A stretch of 64,000 nt of DNA, from the NCBI RefSeq assembly GCF_023716865.1, contig NZ_CP092417.1:4876001-4940000 (forward strand), given 5' to 3'. The notes under the pieces are model-generated. The model did no database searches, was not told the DNA's origin, and was given only the letters and a program-made list of their open reading frames with translations. How positions within the stretch are numbered: position 1 is the first letter of the stretch; each line of letters begins with the position of its first letter. The DNA is from Endozoicomonas sp. SCSIO W0465. Lineage in GTDB: Bacteria > Pseudomonadota > Gammaproteobacteria > Pseudomonadales > Endozoicomonadaceae. Positions 1 through 7,362 of the stretch are shown here, piece by piece. Position numbers and translations under genes: made by a program.

Positions 1-12
1 GGAACTATTACT

Positions 13-723
13 GTGCTTTCTACAACCAGGACCTTCGCTCCCTTATCACACCACGGTCCCCCTCCTTCTTATGCTCCTCCTCTTACACCTACCACGCCTT
101 CAACATTGTCCCATGTGATCGATATACCAAGTGAAATACTCAGCCACCAGCCTGAAAGCACATCCAGCATTGTGTACAGCCAAGGGTACGAAGTTGTTGA
201 TGTTCCGGGCGATGGCAATTGTTTTTTCCATGCGGCTCTTGTGCAAAGTGAGCAAGGCCCTGGCTGGAATGCTCACACCTTACGTCAGCAGGTACATGAA
301 GAAGCAAGACAATGGCTATATGAATACGAAACCAATCTTTTTTTAAGTCGCCATGAATGCGAAAGCTGGCAAAATCCTGTGGCGGAAGAAGACCTTTACA
401 CCTATTTAACGAATAATTCCGAGCACAATACCATAACAGGTTTGGAAGCAATCAAACGTGATGGCGTGTGGATGTATACAGTAATAGTCCCTCTTGTCGC
501 CAGAGTCTTACAGAAGCCAATCATTACCGTCAATGACTCTGGTAGCATTATGAATGTTGTTGATACCCGGGGTTTCTACGTTCCCATCATTGACAATCAG
601 CTGAAAAACCTTGATTTAAACTCTCTTGGGAATTTTGTACTACTCGAGCACGTGAACAACAATCATTTCAGAGGCTGCAGAAAACGTGAGTACCACCCTA
701 TCCCTCAGGTCCGGATAGGGTAG
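13..723 (+). CDS. OTU-family cysteine protease (deubiquitinase-like), possible 5' extension beyond the window
   Basis: Predicted ubiquitin-chain cysteine protease of the OTU family. The catalytic block is visible as D67-G-N-C70-F-F near the start of the domain, and the C-terminal catalytic His lies in NNNHF (H218) just before the end; these are the usual three OTU positions. Residues 1-50 are Pro/Ser/Thr-rich and look disordered, with a PPxY motif (P17-P-S-Y20). The start used is a GTG at 13, but the frame stays open to the window edge, so the true N-terminus may lie upstream. No signal peptide is seen, so a cytosolic or type III/IV-secreted protein is more likely than a Sec substrate (inference). 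An inverted repeat at 696-720 (8-bp arms) overlaps the stop and may act as a terminator against the convergent lipoprotein gene. OTU enzymes in bacteria are mostly host-directed effectors (family knowledge). Confidence 0.85.
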   Translation: MLSTTRTFAPLSHHGPPPSYAPPLTPTTPSTLSHVIDIPSEILSHQPESTSSIVYSQGYEVVDVPGDGNCFFHAALVQSEQGPGWNAHTLRQQVHEEARQWLYEYETNLFLSRHECESWQNPVAEEDLYTYLTNNSEHNTITGLEAIKRDGVWMYTVIVPLVARVLQKPIITVNDSGSIMNVVDTRGFYVPIIDNQLKNLDLNSLGNFVLLEHVNNNHFRGCRKREYHPIPQVRIG

Positions 724-759
724 GCTGGCCGAAGGCACTATTCTCGAATAGCCTCCTGA

Positions 760-1425
760 TTACAGGTCTTCTAAACTTCGCCCATGTTGGCGAAACTTGG
801 TATAAGCCTGAAGCATATCATCTGCCACCGCCCCCCAGACCTGACTTAATGTTTGCACATAATTTTGTGTAGAATCATCGTGCTCAAGCGACAGAGTATA
901 AACCTTGTTCCGCTGGACAATAATCTGCCGATTAGGTCCTTCCAGAGACCAGGCCACGTTCATTTGCAACTGCCGTTTCACCACCGCTATCGACTGAACA
1001 TTAATAAACGCGACCACCTCCGGGCGTTTATCCTGAACCCATGGGCCTGAACTAACCCAACTACCGGAGTGAACCCTTTGACGCAGATTTTCTATCATAG
1101 CTTGTGTCAGCAGCTCGGGTAAGGGCTCCCCCCAGTGATTGTTAACAGAGGACTGTAAACGAACACCACCATCACTCCAGGTAATATTTTTCTTATCCAG
1201 CCAACCGGCAACACTCACCGGAAAAACCCCCAGCGTTGGGGGTAGGTCTGAAAGCACGCTCTGCTCTTGAGAAACCGTTGCTGCCACCAGCGTATAATCA
1301 TGATAAACCGAATTATTGACTGAGCAGCCCGCCATCAGACCCAGCAACAGGATCAGGCAGAACGCCTGTTTAGCGGCCGCACTCTGACGCCTGACAAGGT
1401 TCAATATATCAAGGTAACTCCTCAC
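760..1425 (-). CDS. PqiC/ABC-type transport auxiliary lipoprotein
   Basis: Small outer-membrane lipoprotein that closes the MCE-type lipid transport operon. The N-terminus has a hydrophobic stretch ending in a lipobox, LMAGC (Cys about residue 34), followed by a roughly 185-residue domain of the PqiC/ABC_trans_aux kind. The family links a periplasmic MCE protein to the outer membrane. It starts with GTG inside the stop of the MCE gene (4-bp GTGA overlap), which indicates translational coupling and fixes the start. It is the last of four genes, and the end is convergent with the OTU gene. Exact substrate cannot be read from the sequence; phospholipid is the family expectation. Confidence 0.8.
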   Translation of the reverse strand: MRSYLDILNLVRRQSAAAKQAFCLILLLGLMAGCSVNNSVYHDYTLVAATVSQEQSVLSDLPPTLGVFPVSVAGWLDKKNITWSDGGVRLQSSVNNHWGEPLPELLTQAMIENLRQRVHSGSWVSSGPWVQDKRPEVVAFINVQSIAVVKRQLQMNVAWSLEGPNRQIIVQRNKVYTLSLEHDDSTQNYVQTLSQVWGAVADDMLQAYTKFRQHGRSLEDL

Positions 1426-2375
1426 CGGGACTCTCCTGACTGTCTACCAAAAATAATCGAATCGGGTTGACGTTGCAGCAGGTCAGCCAGATCGTCCACC
1501 GCCCTGGAAGCACGACTGATGTCTTTTGCACTCTGCGTCAGCTGGTACATCAACGGTGATTCAGGAGCCAGAGTCTCTTCCGCTGTTGACAGGGTCTCCT
1601 GCAGTTGAAGCATGGTTTCATTCAGTTGCTGTGTAGCTGCTGGCAGCCGGGTTTTCAACAATGCGGTCACTTCCCCGGCATCTTGCGACATGGAGGCAAA
1701 CTCCCGACGAATACCCGCCATACTGGAGCTCATCTCATTGGACATGGTTTCCATACTGACAAATGCCTTACCAACATCATCGATCAGTTTGTCCAGGCGA
1801 TCATCACCGGTCAGTCTGGCCAGATTATCCAGAACTTCCGTTAAACTACTGGCCATTTCCGCCATGTTAATGCTCTCAAACCGCTCAATAAACTCTTCCA
1901 GATTATTGGGCACTGTAGGAATCTGTGGGTATTCGCTAGCCACCGGCTGCATTTTCGGGAGAGAGTCAAAGAAGTCCACCTCGATATACAGCAACCCGGT
2001 CAATACACTCTGCAATCCAATCTGGGCACTGAGTCCCTGCTTCATCAACTGTCCCAGCACATTATGATCACTGCTTTTCCCCTGCTCACTGATGGCATCC
2101 GGGTACATATCAATGGTAACCACATTCAAGACCTTCTGGTGATTGTGATACAGTCTGGTCTTGATACTGATCACTTCACCAATTTTCACACCACGCAGGG
2201 TTACCGGTGCGCCAACGTTCAGGCCCTTTATTGAGCTGTCAAACAGTATTTGATAACGCTGGACATCCTTCCGGGAAAAACCATCCGCATTCAGAAACAA
2301 CACCAGTACAACCGTCATGGCAAGGATCAGAATGACAAACAGACCGACGGATACCGACAAGGATTTTCTATTCAT
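1422..2375 (-). CDS. MCE-domain (MlaD-like) substrate-binding protein
   Basis: Periplasmic lipid-binding subunit, anchored by one N-terminal membrane helix (about residues 8-29). A single MCE domain follows (about 38-120), with the usual core around GLNVGAPVTLRGVKIGEV. The C-terminal half is a long helical region (about 165-300), longer than in E. coli MlaD (183 residues); this resembles the longer MCE proteins that build a hydrophobic channel. It lies 38 bp after the ATPase gene and overlaps the lipoprotein gene by 4 bp, so the four genes form one operon. Role: carries lipid between the inner-membrane ABC transporter and the outer membrane. Confidence 0.9.
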   Translation of the reverse strand: MNRKSLSVSVGLFVILILAMTVVLVLFLNADGFSRKDVQRYQILFDSSIKGLNVGAPVTLRGVKIGEVISIKTRLYHNHQKVLNVVTIDMYPDAISEQGKSSDHNVLGQLMKQGLSAQIGLQSVLTGLLYIEVDFFDSLPKMQPVASEYPQIPTVPNNLEEFIERFESINMAEMASSLTEVLDNLARLTGDDRLDKLIDDVGKAFVSMETMSNEMSSSMAGIRREFASMSQDAGEVTALLKTRLPAATQQLNETMLQLQETLSTAEETLAPESPLMYQLTQSAKDISRASRAVDDLADLLQRQPDSIIFGRQSGESR

Positions 2376-2413
2376 AGACTTCTCTCAGAAAAGCGAGCCT
2401 CACTAACCTTAAT

Positions 2414-3223
2414 TTATTGAGTCGCTTTATACATTCCTTCATCTGCACTCTTCTCTCGGACACCTCTGGAAAGAAACTCTCTGACCACGTCGTGTTTACT
2501 GTGATTAAGCATATATTCAGGAGACCCGGTATCCAGCTGGGTTTTGGTGTTGGCATCGAGGAAAACCCCATTGCTGCCAATGGCAAAAATACTGGCCAGC
2601 TCATGGGTGACAATAACCACCGTGGCACCGGTTGAGTCCCTTAGCTGCAAAATCAGATCATCCAGTCGTCTGGCGCTGAGGGGATCCAGTCCGGCCGAAG
2701 GTTCATCAAAAAACAGGATATCCGGATCCAGGGCAATGGCTCTGGCCAGTCCGGCACGCTTACACATACCGCCACTGATCTGGGATGGGTAAAAGTCTTC
2801 AAAACCGGCCAACCCCACCAGCGCCAGTTTATAACGCACCATATCCAGAACATCGTTATTCGTCAGTGTCGTGTACTGTTCCAGTGGCAGGGCAACATTT
2901 TCTGCTAGTGTTTTATCACTGAACAACGCCCCCCCCTGATACGTCACCCCCCAGCGTTTACGCATTGACAGCTGCTGCACAGGGGATGCAGAAAAATAGT
3001 TCTGTCCAGCAAACAGGATTTCACCCTCAGCCGGCTGATAGAGCCCAATCATATGCTTCAGGAGCGTGCTCTTACCGCAACCACTGCCTCCCATAATGAC
3101 AAACACATCACCCTTGCTGATTTGAAAATGCAGGTTGGACTGAATCAGGTTGCTACCATACCTCATGGTCAACCCACGGGCCTCAATCATTACCCCCTGA
3201 CGCTCCTGTCCCGACTGAATCAT
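2414..3223 (-). CDS. MlaF-like ABC transporter ATPase
   Basis: ATPase of the MCE/Mla lipid transporter. Visible motifs: Walker A GGSGCGKST, signature ISGGMCKRAGLARAIA, Walker B ILFFDEPSAGLDP and switch VIVTHE. The chosen ATG at 3223 gives 269 residues, the same length as E. coli MlaF. It sits 2 bp after the permease stop and has a GGGAG ribosome site about 8 bases upstream. The frame is open for another 47 codons inside the permease gene, but those residues show no homology to the family. An internal ATG at 3190 is possible. The signature is ISGGM rather than LSGGQ, which is normal for MlaF relatives. Confidence 0.9.
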   Translation of the reverse strand: MIQSGQERQGVMIEARGLTMRYGSNLIQSNLHFQISKGDVFVIMGGSGCGKSTLLKHMIGLYQPAEGEILFAGQNYFSASPVQQLSMRKRWGVTYQGGALFSDKTLAENVALPLEQYTTLTNNDVLDMVRYKLALVGLAGFEDFYPSQISGGMCKRAGLARAIALDPDILFFDEPSAGLDPLSARRLDDLILQLRDSTGATVVIVTHELASIFAIGSNGVFLDANTKTQLDTGSPEYMLNHSKHDVVREFLSRGVREKSADEGMYKATQ

Positions 3224-3225
3224 GC

Positions 3226-4353
3226 TCAGACTCCCAGGTGATAAAAAAGAATATTCAGCCCGGCGTCTGCCACCACCAGATAGATAATGGCCGTCACTAC
3301 CGCATTGGTGGTGGCCTGACCGACTGCAGCGGATGAGCGACCACAAGCCAAACCGGCACGACATCCAGCCATGGCGATCAATACAGCAAAAACAAAGCTT
3401 TTGAAAACGCCAGTCATGATATCACCAATGGAGATCGCGTCCCTGAGCTGGTAAAGGTACATCAGCCAGGTAACCTCCATACTGGTAGCCACCAGCCCCC
3501 CGCCAAACATGCCCAGGATATTACTGTACAGGCAGAGCAGAGGAATGGTCAGGATCAGCGCCAGCGTTCTGGGTAACACCAGATAATCCATGGGTTTTAT
3601 GCCCAGTGTCGTCAAGGCATCAATCTCTTCATTCACCTGCATGGTACCCAGCTGAGCGGCATAGGCGGCACCGGTTCGACCCGACATAATCACCGCCGTC
3701 ATCAATGCCCCCATTTCACGAACCATGCCAACCCCTACCAGATTGGAAACATACACCTCGGCTCCAAACTGCCGGAGTTGAACCATGCCCAGATAGGCAA
3801 GAATCATCCCGATCAGGACACTTTGTAGTGTAATAATCGGCAAAGCTGAAGGTCCGGATTGATAACAAAAGTTAATGATATCTGACCAGCGTGCCGAGCC
3901 TTTTCGTGAAAACCAGCGGAACAGGGTAAGTGCCAGCTCGCCGGTAAAAACCAGCAGTTCCATTGCCTCATCACCCAGACGGGCAACCCGATTGACCAGG
4001 TGATGATACAGGGATGGATGTCTTGCCGGTAGCGCCTTGTTGGGGGGGACGGTATTAGCAAGCCTGAACAAATCGCCGACATCCTCAGGCAGACCACTGA
4101 GGTCAAACTGACAATGGGAAGACTCAAGCATTCGCTGGCAGGCCAATAGCCACGCCAGCAATCTGGAGTCCCATGAAAAATCATCACCGGTTACAAAGGC
4201 AACTGTCTTTAATTGACCAAAATCGAGCAAAGCGGCAACCTGATCCAGAGCTGGTAAAACACCACTGGCTGCCCAGCTTCCCTGCAAGGTTATCACAACA
4301 TTCGCAACATTTGGTTCAGACACCTTATCAACGGTCAGTGTCGCCTGGTTCAT
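3226..4353 (-). CDS. MlaE-type ABC permease with N-terminal STAS-like domain
   Basis: Inner-membrane permease of the lipid transporter, 375 residues. Residues 1-115 look like a STAS/MlaB-type domain (beta-strand starts such as VANVVITLQGSW and LKTVAFVTGDD). Residues 125-375 are the MlaE permease with several membrane helices and the family core around GRTGAAYAAQLGTMQVNEEIDAL. In E. coli the STAS protein MlaB is a separate gene; here it is fused, so no separate mlaB is needed. It is the first gene of the operon (permease, ATPase, MCE, lipoprotein). About 200 bp of non-coding sequence separates it from the divergent gene at 4552 and should hold the promoter; no convincing promoter boxes were assigned. 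Confidence 0.88.
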   Translation of the reverse strand: MNQATLTVDKVSEPNVANVVITLQGSWAASGVLPALDQVAALLDFGQLKTVAFVTGDDFSWDSRLLAWLLACQRMLESSHCQFDLSGLPEDVGDLFRLANTVPPNKALPARHPSLYHHLVNRVARLGDEAMELLVFTGELALTLFRWFSRKGSARWSDIINFCYQSGPSALPIITLQSVLIGMILAYLGMVQLRQFGAEVYVSNLVGVGMVREMGALMTAVIMSGRTGAAYAAQLGTMQVNEEIDALTTLGIKPMDYLVLPRTLALILTIPLLCLYSNILGMFGGGLVATSMEVTWLMYLYQLRDAISIGDIMTGVFKSFVFAVLIAMAGCRAGLACGRSSAAVGQATTNAVVTAIIYLVVADAGLNILFYHLGV

Positions 4354-4551
4354 GCTTTTTTAATGCCTTGAAAAAGGCCCAATAATAACAGGAAGAAGCG
4401 ATTAGTAGGCAAGCCTGCCAATCACTCCCTGCACAGTTCTTGTTTTACTCTATGGCATCATCTCGTACTGTCTCTTATCGAACGGGAACTATTTGCTGCC
4501 TATGTTTTCTTAATTAGTTCATACAATATCCAAATAAGCTTCGATCAGGTA

Positions 4552-5907
4552 ATGCTCGCAATTATGGATCAAACATTAAGAGTGATTCACTCATGCAGCC
4601 CGCCATGTTTTAAGTCAATCCCCCAGGCGGAACGCCCGATATGGCTGGGACGGGAGACAGAGAGTGTCAATCCAATCAAAACCAGAGAATGTCCTGTTAC
4701 CACTGTATCTAAGCCCACGCGCACTTCATCCGTATGGACCCCTACCTCATCAGAGCTGGAAAAAATGGGCACTGCTGCCTTGTACAACACGCTGATTGCC
4801 ACCAACCACAACCCCGGGCCCAAGCCCAGGTTTGAAGAAAACCCACTATGTGAGGCTGTACTCCAAATTGTGACAGGCAAAAAATATCTTGCACAACCAG
4901 ATACAGTGGAACCACTTGCTCCAAGTACTTTGGGGGGAATACCCATCTTTGAAAATCCCATCATCAACGACAACAGCGAGCCTGACAAACCAGACAGTTC
5001 ACCGATGGAAACCGATTCCTCTGATCAAGAGGAGTACTTGAGATCTGATATTACCGTTCTTGAACAGGCAACTGTTGATCAGGCAAATAAAGCCAAAACA
5101 TCTTCAGCAACACCTGATATATCCTTTGTCAACCACTCTGCCATTATAAGCACGCTAAGAGCACTGAGGGGACAAGAGGTAACCGCCAACTTTGACTTTA
5201 TCCATGGAAACCTTAGCGCAGGTTTTGCCAGTTTTGCTCCCAAGGGGAGTAAACTGTGCATCCAGATATCATTCAAAAAAGATTTAACCCCTCAGGGAAT
5301 ACCGGCACAAATGCTTCAACAACAGTACGAAATATCAGGTAATTTATCATTTGATGATGATGCTATGGTAAAGAGGGTTACCTCGATACCTGCCTGGTGC
5401 TTTGTGAAAGAGTCCTGGCAACCTGCTTCTGTCAACCCGATTCATCTTGCACGAGGCAGTATAAAAATTTCGAAAAAAGAACCAATGAGACATCATTTAA
5501 TAAACCACCCTCCCTTAACTAAAGGGCAGCAGGAAATTTATGATACAATGACGTCGCTTTTTAACAGACAACTCAATACCGACATTGTCAGCCTGAAAAA
5601 TAAACCAAAACCGAAAACCCCTTTAAAGGGGCAGACCTGTTTTTATCTCAGAACGGGCCAATTGCTGTTTATCAGTTTCAAAATCCATCCTGCACAAATA
5701 CCCTTGGGAATAGATTCATCCGTCTACCTGAAATACGGTAAAATTCTTGGCAATTTGAAATACGACCCAAAATGGTTATTCTCTCAAATAGTAAATAATT
5801 CAACTTTACTTCATCCATCACGTCCCGGAACGCTTCCATATGCAAACAAAATTTTTTTTCCTTCCAGTAGCATATCGTTGTATTTTCAAGACAGGAGAGC
5901 CCGTTGA
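4552..5907 (+). CDS. Unknown protein with an internally duplicated domain
   Basis: 451 residues, not recognised. Residues 1-190 are Pro/Ser/Thr-rich, acidic and probably disordered. The C-terminal half holds two similar units: one around residues 197-280 with KLCIQISFKK...ISGNLSFDDD, and one around 345-425 with QLLFISFKIH...ILGNLKYDPK. The shared pattern is (hydrophobic)ISFK, about 20 residues, then (I/L)xGNLxxD. A related unit occurs in the C-terminus of the protein at 26513-27574. No signal peptide or membrane segment is seen. The start (ATG 4552) is uncertain; a second ATG is four codons on. It is convergent with argR and alone in its transcript. The layout, disordered N-terminus plus compact unknown C-terminus, is common in secreted effectors, but function is open. 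Confidence 0.6.
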   Translation: MLAIMDQTLRVIHSCSPPCFKSIPQAERPIWLGRETESVNPIKTRECPVTTVSKPTRTSSVWTPTSSELEKMGTAALYNTLIATNHNPGPKPRFEENPLCEAVLQIVTGKKYLAQPDTVEPLAPSTLGGIPIFENPIINDNSEPDKPDSSPMETDSSDQEEYLRSDITVLEQATVDQANKAKTSSATPDISFVNHSAIISTLRALRGQEVTANFDFIHGNLSAGFASFAPKGSKLCIQISFKKDLTPQGIPAQMLQQQYEISGNLSFDDDAMVKRVTSIPAWCFVKESWQPASVNPIHLARGSIKISKKEPMRHHLINHPPLTKGQQEIYDTMTSLFNRQLNTDIVSLKNKPKPKTPLKGQTCFYLRTGQLLFISFKIHPAQIPLGIDSSVYLKYGKILGNLKYDPKWLFSQIVNNSTLLHPSRPGTLPYANKIFFPSSSISLYFQDRRAR

Positions 5908-5953
5908 CGAATCCGCTCACGGTATACAGGCCAAGATCATCCCAATACAGAGG

Positions 5954-6421
5954 TCAGTTGAACATCTCTGAAATACTTAAGGTAATTGTTTCAATCTCCT
6001 GAACACTGACCGGTACTACCAGAATCGTATCATCCCCTGCCACACACCCCATAACCCCAGCTTTAACACCAATGGAATCCAGCAGTCTGGCGATCATCTG
6101 GGCAGCGCCCGGGCTGGTCTTGATCACAATCATGGACTCATTATGAGCAACTTCTTCCACCAGGTCTTTTACCGCAATACTGGAATCCATCTTGCCCAAT
6201 TCAGGAGGCAGGCAGTAGACCAGCTCATTCAGTGCATTGCGCGCCCGGACCGCACCAAAACGGCTGAGCATGCGGGACACTTTGGACTGGCTGATATTAT
6301 CAAATCCCTGCGCCTGCAGAAGGGTAACAATATGGCTCTGGGACCCGCAGCGTTCCTCTTTTAGTAGCTGGCGGAAAGAGCGAACCAGGGCATCCTGTTT
6401 TTGGCTAGTCATCGTCGTCAA
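5954..6421 (-). CDS. argR: Arginine repressor ArgR
   Basis: Arginine-sensing hexameric repressor/activator that binds ARG boxes. 155 residues, the usual length. The N-terminal winged helix is visible (SQSKVSRMLSRFG as recognition region), followed by the C-terminal oligomerisation and arginine-binding domain with GCVAGDDTILVV, the family signature. It is divergent from the arginine-transport operon, whose promoter carries a clear ARG box. Start: ATG 6421, or the second Met three codons on. A weak ARG-like half site (TTATTCAAT near 6453) lies closer to its own start and could serve autoregulation (inference). Confidence 0.95.
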   Translation of the reverse strand: MTTMTSQKQDALVRSFRQLLKEERCGSQSHIVTLLQAQGFDNISQSKVSRMLSRFGAVRARNALNELVYCLPPELGKMDSSIAVKDLVEEVAHNESMIVIKTSPGAAQMIARLLDSIGVKAGVMGCVAGDDTILVVPVSVQEIETITLSISEMFN

Positions 6422-6513
6422 ATAACCTTTGATAAAAATGCAGTCTACTGATTATTCAATAGGCTAAAAGCCTTCAGTGATAAAACATTTTCTTATAAAC
6501 AGTTCTGAAATAT

Positions 6514-6542
6514 GTGACAATTATAGAGTACGATCATATAAA
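6514..6542 (+). promoter_or_regulatory. Sigma70-type promoter of the artPJQM operon
   Basis: The sequence shows GTGACA (6514-6519, 5/6 to the -35 consensus), a 17-bp spacer, and TATAAA (6537-6542, 5/6 to the -10 consensus), about 90 bp before the artP start. The ARG box begins at the next base, so ArgR would cover the transcription start. Assigned by eye. Confidence 0.65.
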
Positions 6543-6560
6543 AATGAATTTTTATTCACT
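6543..6560 (+). promoter_or_regulatory. ARG box (ArgR operator) upstream of artP
   Basis: The core TGAATTTTTATTCA (6545-6558) is a near-perfect palindrome and fits the ARG-box consensus TGAATwwwwATTCA at every specified position. A second, weaker half-matching box lies 21 bp further on (right half TTTTATCCA at 6571-6579), as in the tandem boxes of E. coli. Because it abuts the -10 element, arginine-loaded ArgR should block transcription. Confidence 0.85.
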
Positions 6561-6632
6561 TTTTTGTTGATTTTATCCAGTTCATACCAGACAATCCAGC
6601 CTAAATCTCAACAGGCAAAAAAGATTCAGGCA

Positions 6633-7280
6633 ATGGGTATCGCAGTACAAAGCCTAAGCAAGTCCTTTGGTGACCACCAGGTACTGAGGGATATCAGCTT
6701 CAGCATCAACAAAGGTGAAACAACCGTATTACTGGGCTCCAGTGGTGCGGGCAAAAGTACGCTGTTACGCATGCTAAACCTTCTTGAGAGCCCGGATCAA
6801 GGCACTCTTAACATAGCTGACATGGCGTTCAGCTTCCCACAGGAGACACCTTCTACAAAGCGATCTGCAAATGCCTGTCAGCTGAGACGCAAAGTCGGCA
6901 TGGTCTTCCAGCAATATCACCTTTGGCCACATATGACGGTTCTGGCGAACCTCATGGAAGCGCCCATACAACAGGGTATGTCCAAAACAGAGGCCAGAGA
7001 AAAGGCGATAGGACTACTGGCAAGAATGGGACTGCCGGATAAAGCCAATGCATGGCCCTCTTCCCTTTCCGGTGGCCAGCAGCAGCGGGTAGCCATTGCC
7101 CGGGCGTTAATGCTCTCTCCGGAAGTGTTGCTATTTGACGAACCAACCGCTGCGCTGGACCCGGCGATTACCAACCAGGTGGTGGAAATCATCAACGAAT
7201 TGCAGGCCTCTGGCATTACCATGGTCGTGGTAACCCACGAAGTCGAGTTTGCCCGGAAAATCGCCAGCCGCGTTGTCTAT
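6633..7280 (+). pseudogene. artP: artP, arginine ABC transporter ATPase, 5' part split by an IS
   Basis: ATPase subunit of the arginine importer. The ATG at 6633 begins the conserved domain; the frame is open further upstream, but those codons cover the promoter and ARG box. All catalytic motifs are present: Walker A LGSSGAGKST, signature LSGGQQQRVAIARAL, Walker B VLLFDEPTAALDP and switch VVTHE. The gene is cut after ...IASRVVY by an IS at 7281. The reading frame runs on into the IS and stops at 7343, adding an unrelated tail of about 20 residues. The last roughly 30 residues of ArtP are found beyond the IS at 10951-11040. A truncated but motif-complete protein could still be made; loss of the C-terminal segment makes normal function doubtful. 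Confidence 0.9.
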
Positions 7281-7362
7281 CCGTCATTCAGCACCCGTAT
7301 CAGGAATAAATTTCCTGATACGGTCGCCCAAGAATTGAAATAATAGTCAACTGCCTTTCTTG

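Noticed and set aside
6477..6632. Longer ArtP start at GTG 6477
   Set aside because: The extra 52 codons run through the promoter and ARG box and are not family-like; ATG 6633 starts the conserved domain.
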